Numbered from the stretch's first letter, positions 35,168 to 47,630 are shown. The stretch: DNA of 64,000 nt from Primulina eburnea (GCF_022965805.1 NC_133116.1:8080601-8144600), one strand, 5' to 3'. Translations and numbers: made by a program. Notes: generated from the sequence alone by a model not told the origin.

Positions 35168-35211
35168 TAATATTAAAAGTTTATGTAATCTTATCTCATA
35201 CATACATTCAT

Positions 35212-35394
35212 GGCAAAAACTTTTGCAAAAAGGTCTCACGGATCGTATTTTGTGATACAGATATCTTATTTGAGTCATCCATGAAAAAATCTTACTTTTT
35301 ATGCTAAAAGTATTACTTTTTATCATGAATATCGGTAGGATTGACCTATCTCACAGAAAAAGATTCGTGAGACCGTCTAACAAGAGACATACTC
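35212..35394 (+). mobile_element. 182-bp foldback MITE family, copy 8
   Basis: Full length, diverged in both palindromes, yet with a perfect 9-bp TSD TACATTCAT at 35203-35211 and 35395-35403. Confidence 0.86.
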
Positions 35395-35571
35395 TACATT
35401 CATAGGTATTGGAGAGCAAGAAAGCGTTCTATCTTACTGTTGAAAAAAAATTAACTCAAGCTCAACTTGTGTAGGGCAAAAGTTTTCATTTATTTAGTAA
35501 CAGTGTCGGCAATATTAGTGTGGTCCAAGAGAGGTGCTCTAAAATTGGTGTTATTTTAAGGAGAACGTATA

Positions 35572-35753
35572 GGCAAAAACTTGTGTGAGACGGTTTTACG
35601 TGTTGTATTTTGTGAGACGGATCTTTATTTGGATAATCCATGAAAAAGTATTACTTTTTATGCTAAGAGTATTACTTTTTATTGTGAATATGAGTAGAGT
35701 TGACTCGTCTCATGGATCACAATCTGTGAGACGGTCTCACATGAAACCTACTC
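35572..35753 (+). mobile_element. 182-bp foldback MITE family, copy 9
   Basis: Full length, 182 bp. The flanks GAACGTATA and AAACGTTTA match at 7 of 9. Confidence 0.83.
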
Positions 35754-37606
35754 AAACGTTTATTATTTTTGTTTAGGAAATGTTCACGGGTTTATTTTGT
35801 TTTATTTGAGACATTTTTTTAAATAAAACTAAATTGTATGTTAGGCTTTTCCTTGAACAATAAATTTTCTTTGTATATATCTGTCGAGTCATATCATAAA
35901 TTATTTGATAAATATTTAGATATTATATTTTGGTTAATATATATATAAGATAATAATATACTTCCCCTATCTTTTAAAAAACGAAAAAAAAGGAGATGAT
36001 ATTAATAATGATTTTATTAGAATTATACATAGAACTGTCAGAACAAGTTAACAGAACGTAATTACAATATATATATATAGCTTATAAGATATAATATAAG
36101 GAAATCAAGATATATATTACACAAATTTCAATTAAATTAAATAATATTATCTTTTCTCATGAATAACTTTAATTTGTCTAAAATCTACAGAAACTTTAGG
36201 AAGTCTTCACCAGAGGCTTAGCGATACAAATCAAGCGACGCTCAGAGGAAAATAAATTACTAAAATAATATTATGTACAAAATTCATTTATTTCAATTAA
36301 AGTAAAATAATATCCATAATCTATAATATAAATTTTCTAATAATATAAAAAATGTAATTCAAAATTATTTATATTTTATTTTTCGCTAACTACAAGTTAC
36401 TATAATTTTTTTACACTATCATCAAATTTGGGCGAATTGGGTATTTTCCGGTCAGAATCAGACTAAAATTGCAAAAATATTAAACACAGAAGACTAAGAA
36501 TAATTTATTTTTTTCTATAAAACAAACTAAAATCACAATAGAACAAATGTTACGGACTTATAATACAGTTTTTCCTGTAATATATCCTACAGGAATAAAT
36601 TACTAGCTAGGAATGACTTCAAAATTTTCACTAAACAAATAGATTATTTTAAATTTTATTCAGTATATAAATATATACTGAAAATTAAAACCAATTATTT
36701 TAATCTCATTTCACATCGAATCATTTTTTTTTTCAAAATATGTAAAACATAATTTTTTCTTAAAATAATAATGAATTTTAATAATAAAATAAATATAATA
36801 TTTTTTACTAATTCATATTTAAAAAAAAGGAAGATAGAGAATAAAATAAAAAATAAATTAATATTAAAAAAGTAAAAATCAGTACTTAAATAATATTTTT
36901 AATGTTTGTGTATTTTTTGTAGATATAAGTATAAATTTCGAATTTTTTAATTGTAACTCGTTGAAGAATTATTAATAATATTGATAGGAAAATAATCAAT
37001 AAAAACCATTATTATCAATTTATAATATATAAAATAAAGACAAACACGTCTAATCAAGAGAATGTAAAATTAGATTCTATTAAGAAAATCCAGATTCACA
37101 TCTACATATGTGTACCGAATATGATAGATATAATTTCTTAAGAACATTGAGTAGACGGTTATGTATTGTATGTTGCTACACTATCTCCTGGGATGTCCAG
37201 TGTATCTGTACTGTTATATTTTTATTTTTTTCAATGAATTAGTTCATTTAAAAAAAAAAGAAAATGAAAAATAAAAAATCTATCACATTCACTCCGCTGT
37301 CTATTTCTAAGCTTGACTCAAAGCATGCGTTGAAACACGGAAGTTAGCGGGCCCCACAAAACACGTAGATTTTATTTTTTTTGTGTTAAGCATTTTAAGA
37401 CATGCAAATTAAATATGATTATATTTTTCAATTAAGATTACCTTTCGTAAACTTTGTCTCATAATAATTTAAAATAAATGATACCGAACAGAAATATTTA
37501 TAATAAATGACACGTCATTATGGTTTAAGCGGCCGAGAAACGACAATTGGCGTGACTAATACAATATTTGCAAAAGATTTGATTTAACTATAATTTGTTG
37601 GGCGTG
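35754..37606. other. AT-rich spacer
   Basis: No gene recognised. About 36430-36590 resembles one arm of the MITE type found at 20588-20896 (AGACTAAAATTGCAAAAATA, AACTAAAATCACAATAGAAC). The rest is low-complexity A/T. Confidence 0.45.
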
Positions 37607-37615
37607 CCTTTAAAC

Positions 37616-37794
37616 GGATTATTTCACCCTGCCCGTGCAGGCAGTGCTTGCACGGGAGGGGATGGATCACTCCACATGAGTGATCCGGGCCCACCACCAT
37701 GTATTAAAAAAAAAAAAAAAATTTGGCTCAAATTTTTCCGAACCGTTAGATCTACCCTGCGGGCACTGCCCGCAAGGATAGGGTCTACTTTACC
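37616..37794. mobile_element. 179-bp MITE with 9-bp TSD
   Basis: Flanked by exact CCTTTAAAC at 37607-37615 and 37795-37803. GC-rich ends contain CCCTGCCCGTGCAGGCAGTG on the left and TGCGGGCACTGCCCGCA on the right; an A-run sits in the middle. Terminal inverted repeats are only partly matching. The TSD length suggests a Mutator-like origin. Confidence 0.6.
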
Positions 37795-37998
37795 CCTTTA
37801 AACAGTTCCAAAAGGTTAGCTAAAGAGTTTGACTAAATTTATAAAGGGATTTGATTTTGAACCATATAATTATTAGTCCTTCATTTAATGATTTTAGGAC
37901 ATCATTGCATAATCTTGCCTTTCGGATCTCTTGTTATATGATTAATCATTGGAGGAATTTTTTTTTTTTTTTTAAAAAAAACAACTTTTGTATGTTTG

Positions 37999-38133
37999 GC
38001 AATGCTCATTGTGAGACGGGCTCGCGTATTTTTATTCGTTAGAAGGGTCAACGATGTACATATTTACAATAAAAAGAAATATTTTTCTCAAATAAAAGAA
38101 TTATCTAACAAAATCGATCTCACAATAGTTTTT
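37999..38133 (+). mobile_element. 182-bp foldback MITE family, diverged copy 10
   Basis: Recognisable by TTGTGAGACGGGCTCGCG at the left, ACAATAAAAAGAAATATTTT in the middle and ATCTCACAATAGTTTTTGT at the right. Deleted internally. Confidence 0.5.
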
Positions 38134-38233
38134 GTATTCATTTAATCAAAGAATACAAACACCCATACTCGATCGTTCGAGTTCGAGTTCAAAAATGGGA
38201 TGATATTTTAAAAATATTCCACCAAAATATAAA

Positions 38234-38404
38234 GAGTGTGTCTCATGTGAGACCGTCTCACGGATCCTAATCTGTGATATATCCATATTCACAATAAAAA
38301 GTAATACTCTTAGCATAAAAAGTAATATTTTTTCATGGATGACCCAAATAAGAGATTCGTCTCATAAATACGACCCGTGAGATCGTCTCACACAAGTTTT
38401 TGTC
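38234..38404 (-). mobile_element. 182-bp foldback MITE family, copy 11 (171 bp)
   Basis: Inverse orientation with a short deletion next to the first palindrome. Perfect 9-bp TSD AAATATAAA at 38225-38233 and 38405-38413. Confidence 0.87.
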
Positions 38405-38413
38405 AAATATAAA

Positions 38414-39087
38414 AAGAAAAGAACGTGAACTACAAAATTGATATCATCGTGCGTTTGAATATGTATTTTGAAGCATTTCAAACTTAAGACATAAATAAAT
38501 TGGCAGAACATAAAGATATTATTAGACCGATGGAATTATTTGAGAATTTAGGATAAATTCAGAAGTACGAGCAAAGTTCTGAAATGGATCCCTGACACAA
38601 GATTGGATATCAACCTAATTTTCCACAAAAAGTAAGTGCGAAATAACAACAAATTAAGAGGAACAGTTTATATCAATCAACCATAGCGAAAGAAATTTTG
38701 TTCAACATCTTTCTAACTAAGGTCGATTTCCACTGAATTTTATTAACCTCAAATCGCCATTCCTAGATGATTGTTGAAGAAAAAAGGCATACATATTCAA
38801 GAAATTGAATCAAAATGGAAATTTCAATTCAAAATTGGTAAATCCCTTGTACAAGAACGTCCCACGAGGTCAATTAGTACAAAATTGTCGAGATTTCGAC
38901 TAATATTTCTGCTATATATACAATCCTATAGTAAGATCTCTTTAATTCTCGACACATCTTCCAAATGGAGTTGAGGTCCAAGACCAACCATTTGTTCTCT
39001 TGGTGGAGTTAACCAACCCTCGAGCCGTTCTACCCGAATTCCTCGTCGTTGCGATGATCGTTGGATGGATAGAGAAAGGGTTGAGTC
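38414..39087. other. 3' flank of the DVL gene
   Basis: No coding sequence recognised. The part from about 38940 is less AT-rich and is probably the 3' UTR of the minus-strand peptide gene. Confidence 0.4.
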
Positions 39088-39216
39088 TCAATCGTGGTAA
39101 CAAAGAAGCATGACCACGCACCTTCTGATGATGTAAAGCCTGGCCCTTTGCTCTCTAAGGACTCTTCCGAGCCCTCTACTCGAAATCCTTCTCTTTTCGC
39201 CACCACTCATCTTCAT
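39088..39216 (-). CDS. DVL: DVL/RTFL (DEVIL/ROTUNDIFOLIA-like) small peptide
   Basis: A single-exon frame on the minus strand encodes 42 residues, ATG at 39216, stop TGA at 39090-39088. The C-terminal 29 or so residues are the RTF domain: [18 protein letters not shown], then VVMLLCYHD at the very end (HD before the stop is typical; the usual LCWHD has Y instead of W here). The N-terminus is short and basic (KMSGGEKRR). Plant DVL/RTFL peptides are plasma-membrane-associated and, when overproduced, change cell proliferation along organ axes, giving short, round organs. A minus-strand TATA box lies at 39329-39321. An ATG two codons downstream (MSGG) could also serve. It is among the shorter members of the family, which is often 40-150 residues. 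The family match is strong because of the near-invariant C-terminal block. Confidence 0.92.
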   Translation of the reverse strand: MKMSGGEKRRISSRGLGRVLREQRARLYIIRRCVVMLLCYHD

Positions 39217-39320
39217 TGTCACCTCGAAATGAACCTTAGGAAAGGGAGTAATGGTATAATATTTTTTTGTTTCTCGAAAGGGTTGTGGTTGAAGTGGGTC
39301 ACAATGAGTGTAAGGGCGAT

Positions 39321-39329
39321 GTTTTTATA
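39321..39329 (-). promoter_or_regulatory. TATA box of the DVL gene
   Basis: TATAAAAAC on the minus strand, about 105 bp before the ATG, giving a leader of about 75 nt. Confidence 0.6.
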
Positions 39330-40363
39330 GAGTAAATTGGAGGGGGGGCTAATTTGTTGATTGGGAATGGTGGGGCAAAGGAAGGGACATGAAAGAGCGT
39401 GCGAGTGCTCCCTAGCTCACCAGACAATTCCTCCCACGGGTCCCCTCTCCACTTGGGATTCCATTCCCACCATTAAATTCATACACAACTTGCACCCGAC
39501 TTGTTTCTTTCTCTTCTACTTATTTTTAGAGCTTATCCATGAGAAACTAATTATTGTAGTAAAACACAAGAATATTAGGGTCGCTGTTCTTGTTTCTATC
39601 AATTCTTCTTCTTCTTCTTTTTCGCCCCGGAAAGTAGTTATAGTATTCAGTTTAAAAGGGATATATCATGTAGCTAGCTAGCGGGTGTGTTAGTAAATTA
39701 CGTGGTCTTACAGTCAATTTCAAGTTATATATATTGCGAACTTATATTCATCCAATATATATATAATAATGTGTCACTAGTTTATTATATATATTTCATC
39801 ATATCGAATAGATGAGTGTCACATCATTGATAGACATAAATATTGATACGGTTGGTGAGAAGCACAACAAAACAATATATATATATATATATATAGAAGA
39901 GTAAATGAATTCGAAGCCATGAAGCTATTGGAATTGAATATTTGTGGCCATATTTGTTGGCTATACCCACCGACATAGTGGGTCGGCAATGGCTTGGATC
40001 AGGCAACATATTTCCATAGTTTAATGGCTATATATCGTGACTTGGAGTCGATGATTGAAATATATGAATTATTGGATTTGGAGCCACTGATAAATTTTAA
40101 AAAAAAAAAAACCAATATAAAATATGTAACCAGATATTTATTTATTATTTGACATTCTACCTAAACTCAACAATCGAATAATTGGGAAGTGGTTTGAGTC
40201 CTACTTCAAAATTTCACGTCTTAACTAGTATTAATTTTATCGAGCCGGATGACACCCGAATATTTCGACACATTTGCTTTTGATGGCCAAGCATGTACAT
40301 CACCATCACATCTGATGTAATGTTTCGAGAGGCCAACATGATGAACAATCATTTAACTGGTAA

Positions 40364-40368
<5 letters not shown>
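39330..40368. other. DVL promoter side and spacer
   Basis: About 39330-39500 is more GC-rich and likely DVL promoter. The open frame at 39361-39681 has no known domain. Beyond that, AT-rich with a small (TA)n run near 39878-39895. Confidence 0.4.

Positions 40369-40428
<60 letters not shown>
40369..40428. repeat. (TA)30 microsatellite
   Basis: About 60 bp of uninterrupted TA repeats. Confidence 0.97.
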
Positions 40429-40430
<2 letters not shown>

Positions 40431-40639
40431 CCCATTTTCTTTAATTTTCATTTATTTTTCTCATTATTTAATGTGACGCTTGCAATATTCAATAATATTA
40501 CTCGGGTTTAATTTGAATGTTAGTGTTTTACCTCATTATGGAAATTATTGTGTGGATTTTGAAACGTTGTGCATGCGAGTATTATATATATATTTTTTGG
40601 CGAAATGATAATTTACGTACAAAATCACATAATTTTTAC

Positions 40640-40820
40640 GGGAAATTGGTCTTCAGTCCTCAGCCTTCGATTTTTTTTGTGTTCAGTCTCTGGGTATTTT
40701 TTTAGTACCACATTTCCACATGAAGTGTACCACATTTTGTATGACATAGTACCACAATTTTGTGGGTAGAGAATGAACCCAAAAAAATGTTTTGATTGAG
40801 AATTTTTCACCAACTTCCCT
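40640..40820 (-). mobile_element. 181-bp Mutator-like MITE, copy A
   Basis: Same element as 52550-52730 in the opposite orientation, identical length. Ends GGGAAATTGGTC... and (complement) AGGGAAGTTGGTGAAAAATT. Shares TACCACATTTTGTATGACAT and ATTTCCACATGAAGTGTACC with the other copy. The flanks TAATTTTTAC / TAATTTTTTTAC look like a TSD with a T-run change. Confidence 0.8.
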
Positions 40821-40885
40821 TAATTTTTTTACTTTTGGTAGGTCAAATGTTATTTCTAGAACGGAAGGATAAGGTGTCGTAGGAC

Positions 40886-41078
40886 GGGGATGGATCCTCT
40901 GCTGTGCTGAAAACACAACACTAGGTGTTGTGCACTTTTTACACGAGATGATCACGTGATCATCTTGTGGAAATTTAAAAAGTTGTCAGATTAAACGAGA
41001 TGATCATGTGATCATCTCGTGTAAAAAGTGCACAGAACCAAGTGCTGTGTTTTCAGCACAGCAGAGGATCCATCCCCC
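40886..41078. mobile_element. 193-bp near-perfect palindromic MITE
   Basis: Two arms of almost 90 bp are inverted copies (GGGGATGGATCCTCTGCTGT at the left; its complement at the right). Each arm contains a further palindrome, GATGATCACGTGATCATC in the left and the one-base variant in the right. An exact 10-bp TSD GTCGTAGGAC flanks it (40876-40885, 41079-41088). Fits a Mutator-like foldback element. Confidence 0.87.
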
Positions 41079-41458
41079 GTCGTAGGACGTAGGTTTACTA
41101 GATAATTGTTGTAGATTTTTTTTTTTTCCGCGCGGGTGCTAAAATGACTAGGATTTTACGCTTTATGTCTCTGTGATGTGAAATTTCCTGCGAAAGCTAC
41201 CAAATTAAATCAGAAAAGTAGCACACGCTTGTGAAAATAGAAAGGTTTGATTCATGCATCGTTGTTTGGCCCTTAAGTAGAGCCAAAAAATTAATTCAGA
41301 AAAAAAAAAGTTTCATAAAGATAAATAAGAAAAACAAAATCAATACTAATTAATGTTTTTATTTTTGTTAATATTAGGTACTCAACCAGCATGATATTAG
41401 ATGTGAAAACTGCACAAAATTTACATCAAGAAAAGGCCAAGTGTGTATTTTACAAAAA

Positions 41459-44400
41459 TCACTCCTCTCTTGGGATCCATTTGCTCCACCATAAGCTCGT
41501 TCTACGCTCGTTCAGTTCATCGACACTTTCATTTATAGTTCGAATGATCTTCCTCTGAAGTCGAAGAGCTGAGGCCAGTGCATTCCTCTCCAAGCTCGCC
41601 TTTTTCTTTGGCGCGACTTCCTGTCACATTTCAAAAGTGAATAGATATCTCGAGCCTTAAAAAGACCTCGAGGGGGTGGTGTCCCTATTATTCAACGGTT
41701 GTTACAAATACAGAGGCAGATCTAGGAATGCAGGACAAAGGGGAGGTTGGGATGGCTGGATGAATTTTGGAAGGCGAATTTTTGTCCCTCTGTAGGATCT
41801 TTGGTTTCAATTATTCAAGCTCTTAAGAAGTATTTATATGATCGGGCGAAAATTCAAGGGGTATCGGCACAAATTAGCTAGTATTTACTGTTTAAGAATA
41901 GCTTAGATACAAACCTTAAGTTCTTGGAGTTGAGCTTCTGTGAAGCCACCATCTTTCTGAGTTCCTGACTTAGCCATTAGCTGAATAATCCACTTCGCAG
42001 CATCACTGTAATCTTGTTGTGTAGCTCGGATAAGTTGTAGCCTTAGACTCTGCACGAACGACAAAGCCAGTATGCCTTCTTTGTCAAAGTAGGGATGGGC
42101 CAAGGCTGCCTTTGCACTGATTCTCTGTCGAGCTTTATACCGAACCATGGACATCAAAAGTTCCCATCCAATTCCACCATCTAAATCTAACAATTCAAAT
42201 CCATGTCGAAGATCAGGGCTAGCACGTGGCTCTACGGTTTTTCGCCATGCAATTAAGTCATATGCACATCTTTTAAGTTGGCGGTTGAATTGTATGAGGG
42301 CACTATTGCTCCGCAATGCTGGGAACGCCTGTATAAAAATCATCTTGTGTCAAACAATCATGATCTCATTTATTAGTATAATATAGTCCAAAAAATAATC
42401 TTTATACATGGACAGTAGGATCATTCATAAAACATACTTACCATTTGTAGGAATATCAAACCAGCACTGTAGATGTCGAATCTGTCTGGTGAATTCAACT
42501 GATAGAAGAACTCAGAATCAAAATGGATAGACATGTGAAATATTGGTCAACAGCTTTGTTATATAAAGAGAATTGATTGAAAACCTGCCATAGAACGGGG
42601 GAAAGTGCAGTGGCGACAGGTAGCGAGGGAGCTGAGGGGGTTTGGGTGCTCATAATATATTGTTCAGGTGCAGCGTATCTATAGGGAAAGAGAATCAAAT
42701 AAGTAATCAATTTTCAACTATACGTTGAACTAAAATGTGAAATGTTAGCGGCTCGTATAAGAAGGATTGGATAGATTGTCACCTACCTTTATCAGTGTAA
42801 ACAGTTTTCAAGTGCATTTGATAGTTTATCAGACTTTAACGGTGAAAATTGCTCATTTCGATAATTAGAAAGACATGCATGCCATAGACCCTTCGTTACT
42901 AACTGGCTACAACTGTTAATATAACCAGAAACCAATGATGTGCTTCAAGAAAGGTACCTCGGATCGAGTAAAAACTCCTTGGGGATGTAATTGATACCAA
43001 CTCTTAAATCTGTGGCCGCTCCAAGGTCTATGATTTTGAATGTTCGAGAATCTGCCACAATATTATCATTAACAAAATGTATTTCCAGTCAAAGAGGAAC
43101 ATGTTAGCGAAAAATCAATCTCGAACAGATCATTGTGTTCGAGCTGTCACCTTCAGAAAAGATGATATTTTGGGGCTTAATATCCCGGTGGACAATCCCG
43201 GTCGAGTGCAGACCTTCCAATGCAAATAAGAGCTGTCGCATGATCGTCTGAATTATTCTATTTTCCCTTTCTAGTCCCTTTGGTGTGTCTAGAACTTCTC
43301 CAAGAATCAATGCTTCCACCTGAAAATGACAATAGATCATTTGGTTACAAATGTCAACTTCGCATCCTGAGACAGCAACTTCAAACATAGATGCCATTGG
43401 TATGAGGATAATATTTTCAGTCCAGAATTCCATCCTTTCATTTTTTTTTTACCAACAATTATTCACATGCTCGGAAAGTGCAGACACAGTATGCTTTCAC
43501 ATGTTACAATTATTAGTTTTAAGTTGGATCTTCTCTCGAACAACACCGCGGTATATATATAGTTAAGAAATGTGCAGAATGCAAGTAATTTTCTGTGGGA
43601 ATGAGTAATTAAGGATTGTCTAGGATAAATGGAGATGAACTCTGTCACATATTTTACCAACTACACTGATTCAACAGCATACAAGGCTGAAGAAGTTCCG
43701 TCAACCTAGGGTGCGGGCACAAAGAGACCATATTCTCATCGCATTTTAATAATTATAAAGATGGTCCGAGAAGGTACCAACATTGTAAGGAAACTCTTTA
43801 CTCTGCAATAAATCAGCAAGCGTAGCTTCTCCTTCAAACTTCCATAGCAGCCAATATTCAGCACCTTTCTTAGGAGAACCCTGAAACATAATTTAAAGTG
43901 TCCAGAGTTTTGAAATGAGATTAAACGTCACAAGACAAAGTTGCAGGGTGAAAATATTGGAGTAACTGAAACCTCAAGAAAGCCGTATACAAAATCAGCA
44001 CAGCTATTAGCACAGGCCCTTCGAACCCGCTCGTTCATCCATATCTCCACGGCTCCATATTCAGTAGCTTTCTTCAGGACTACATCATTATACTTTGGGC
44101 AAAACTCGAGTAATAATTAGTAAATAGCTTTCCAAAGTCTTTCAGCAAAAACTTAATATCACACATATCACAATGGAATTCAAGCACAATTAAAGGGGAA
44201 ATTTTGAAATTTTTCAAGAAATTTGTTGAACTAAAAACCTTTGAAGACTTCTTAGCCATTGAAGCTTTGTAAACCACTCCAAAAGATCCCTCGCCCAACT
44301 TTTTCCCCAACACAATGTCATCCTGCGATTTATCCACAAATCAAAAACCTCAAAACCCACAAACAATCATCATCAATAAATCAAGAACTCGTGACAAAAG

Positions 44401-44855
44401 AAAATACCCATTTCAGAGACCTTCTTATATTTAGGCCTAAAGATTCTCTCCACAGGAGCAAGAAAAAACATATCAAAGAATCCAGGCGCCACACCAGGAG
44501 TAGCCCAGAGATAAGAAAGTGTACCCAAGGCTAAAATCACACCAGGAACAGTAACCGCAATCCCGTTTGACTTGGGCAGAGTGCTTCTGTAGATTATATC
44601 GCCACACTCCATTACTGTACACGGGAGTCCCACTCCAACACCCAGAAAAAGATCATGAACAAGATTGAAACTTTCAACCGCCGAAGCAAAAATCACTATA
44701 TTTCTGGCCTTAGAAGTGGAGATTCTCTGGTTCTCTCCTCTCGATGTAGAAAGATTCTTGATATTGAGCTTCTTGCCCAGAAATGAAGAAAGGGGTTTCG
44801 TTTTGAAGGACTGAAGCTTCACTCCTCCGAGTCCAACACCAGTACTAGTAGCCAT
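41459..44855 (-). CDS. STN7: Thylakoid Ser/Thr kinase STN7 (LHCII state-transition kinase)
   Basis: Ten minus-strand exons, 44855-44421, 44322-44239, 44092-43973, 43880-43782, 43319-43151, 43051-42958, 42678-42585, 42498-42442, 42328-41915 and 41620-41459, join in frame to 575 residues (Arabidopsis STN7 is 562). A Ser/Lys-rich chloroplast transit peptide (about 1-50) is followed by the lumenal redox cysteines Cys79 and Cys84 ([11 protein letters not shown]), a membrane segment (about 102-125) and a stromal kinase domain: G-loop GEGSFG (155-160), VLKK lysine (about 180), HRDIKPQN (290-297) and DLG (311-313) in place of DFG. The C-terminus is [10 protein letters not shown]. The [15 protein letters not shown] and STLPKSNG blocks fit STN7 rather than STN8. 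STN7 phosphorylates LHCII when the plastoquinone pool is reduced, via the cytochrome b6f complex, and drives state transitions. An in-frame ATG at 44882 would add nine residues. Confidence 0.96.
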
Positions 44856-46323
44856 GAGTGAGTGGTGTCGTCTAAAAATCAATCAAACATCCAACTGGGA
44901 AATCATCAGAATTCTTTGATTGCCTAGATCATTTTCGGCCGCTGCTTGGCGTAGAATGTTTTTCATTTTAATTCTATTTAGACAGTTAATTCAGGTATTA
45001 TTTGTGGTTGTGAGGGGCTTCATTGGGATGGGAAAGTAACATAAACCACAAGTGACACGTAATTATCTTCCTTGTTTTGCTTTTGATCTACAATCTCTGG
45101 ACCGATAAACGAACAACTCAAGTATACAGAAATTTTTTGAAAAAATTGATAAAAATAAATAATAATATTTCGGAGTATAAAAATGCAGCATGCATTTTAT
45201 GAAAATTATGTACTATTGATTTTTTTTTTTTTGAATATTTGGTTTAATACAATCTTTTTCGAATGTAAGGATGCTGAACGGAAAATGTCACTTAATAGAC
45301 ATTTCAATTTTCCAGTATAATTTTTGATAATAATCACAGATATTTTCATGCAGCTGCCATAGTAAAAACTAAAATTTAAACCCGGTCAAACGAGGAGGGT
45401 TTAGATCTGATCAACCGGCCTATAAATTTATCTAGAATAAGTAACGATGTTTAATAAACTGTCCTGATATATATGGAAAATAATTCGTTTATATTTTATA
45501 TTATATTGAATAATAAATATTCTAACGCTTAAACTTAATAGTCGTAGATTTTTTAATTATTTTTCTTTTAAAATTGGTATAAATTGTTAGTTTGTGTTTA
45601 TTTTCCCTTTTTTTTATAGTTTTTTTGGTTGCTAAATTATTATATAATGTTACGGTTGAGATTATCTATGATAAACTAATTTTTTTGTGTGTAATTACTA
45701 GAATTAAAAACACGTTTAATGTTTTTATCGAATTTGAAAAAAAGTCAAAAGAAATGGTTCGATGTTTTGTTGGTCCAACTCGAAATTAATGGGGGCGGGG
45801 CTGAGAGTGGGTATTAAATATTGGTCAAGTGAATTGTCTTCCCAACCTTCTCTTCTTTTGGCCCGATAAATTTCAACGGCTTTATGTCGTGATAATATGT
45901 GAATTGACACAAGCCGATCATATTCTCTGATGAGCAGCAAATTCAAGCTTTGGTATGATCTTTTCTTGTAAATGGGATCATCTGAAATTTAACCTAACTC
46001 ACAATTATAACATTAAGAGTTTTTTTGATATTGCTTGCCATGTTGAACTTGAGGATGAGCGGTTCGGTGTTGCTAAATACATGACAAGTGTTTTTGTGGC
46101 TGAATCTAATTCCTAGAAAGATAACACTTACTAATGTTTTTTTGTGGATTGTACACTCAAAGGCATACCATGTAACTAGAGATCATGAAGTATTTGTATA
46201 TTTTCATTGAGTTTCTTGTTACACGATCTGAATATATGTAGGAAATAAAGTAAAAATTGAAGTCAAATGCATCGTCACTTGCAAAATAGAGTTGCATGGT
46301 GGTCGAGCTTAATTTTATCTTGC
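44856..46323. other. STN7 promoter side and AT-rich spacer
   Basis: The first few hundred bases are the likely STN7 promoter and leader. The remainder has no recognisable gene or complete element. Confidence 0.45.
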
Positions 46324-46331
46324 ATGATGTC

Positions 46332-46510
46332 CAGTGGCAGAGCCAAGAATATGGCTCTGTTCGAGCTATTTTAAATTCTAGAATCTTTAATATTTTAAAT
46401 TGATATACTCGAACTAATATCATGTTAATCCAATATTATATAAAATTTACATCCCAATTTTTTTTAAAAAAAATTGGGCCCGGGTATTTATAGAGGTTGC
46501 TCCGCCGTTG
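46332..46510. mobile_element. 179-bp hAT MITE
   Basis: Terminal repeats CAGTGGCAGAGCCAAG (left) and, complemented, CAACGGCGGAGCAACC (right), of the CAGNGGCGGAGCC hAT type. Exact 8-bp TSD ATGATGTC at 46324-46331 and 46511-46518. Confidence 0.88.
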
Positions 46511-46518
46511 ATGATGTC

Positions 46519-47630
46519 CTTTATTCACCACAAATTCGACAGAATCTGTTGTATGTTAGTCCTCTTCTAGGATTGTTTTAGTTTAAACTTTATTAGTAAT
46601 TTGGTTTGTATATATATCTACTTATAACAATATGTATTATGATCTTGGACATCTTATCAATTGTTTTATTATATTAGATTGTGACAGACAAATGTTTGAC
46701 TATTGTATTAATCGTTGTGTTTCGTTAAATGTTTGTTTATCTAATCTAATAATGCAAATGTGAGAATGTTTACATTTTGACATGTTATATTAGGTCACAA
46801 TGAGTTAAACAAACTCATCTACTAATTAAATTATGACTATTAAATTCTTTTTCTAAAGTTTATTTGTTGAATTACGAACAGTGTCTTGCTGGTAAAATCT
46901 AACGTTGGACATTCAAGTGTAAATAATATCTAACAAAAGAATAAAACGAAAGGATAACCTGATTATGATTCATAAAAAATGAAGGAAAATAAAGAATATA
47001 TACATAGTTCGGAACAAATGGCAAGCGCATCACTACGAACAATGATAAAAATAAATTACAAACAGCATTGCATTTTGAATTAATCCACACAATCAAAAAA
47101 TGTACTTTTTTCCCCTAAAAACGTAAATAATATATTAGCATGGCCATGTATGTATATGTAAGTATACGTATAAATAATTGTACACATAGAGTACGCGTAG
47201 AAAATTTGTACTTGTAAGCATTATAGATCGCCATGCACCCACTAATGCCAGGATAGCTATGACAGCTACGTGAGTATCTTCTATATCCGACAACTTCCAC
47301 AAATACTAGATTTTATCATCACAAAACTAAATCCGCCGCCGCCCGTGAGGGCTGAGCCTCCCACCGTCACCACCATCGTCGCCGCCGTTGTTAATGACTC
47401 GTATATTTGAGCGAATTCCAATATCGACCCTCATCCCACGTCATGATATCCTCACACTTGTCCTCCGTCCTTTCCATTCATTTCTTGCCAGTCTCCGTCT
47501 CACTCTTCGCACTTTAATTTCATTAATGGATATCGGCCATCATCATTCACTGATTCAGCAGCAAGTTTGCATCATTTATCAAAATGGAACGAAGAAAATT
47601 AAGATTTTTTAAGACATGAACCAATTATTA
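46519..47630. other. 3' flank of GATL and AT-rich spacer
   Basis: No supported gene. A GC-richer strip (47335-47560) next to the GATL stop gives short open frames on both strands without a known domain and may be the GATL 3' UTR. Confidence 0.4.

Noticed and set aside
39361..39681. 106-codon plus-strand frame upstream of DVL
   Set aside because: No domain; it overlaps the likely DVL promoter.
47335..47560. Possible small secreted-peptide gene next to GATL (RLSPHGRRR on the minus strand)
   Set aside because: No signal peptide, an in-frame stop, and no true CLE or CEP consensus; more likely GATL 3' UTR.
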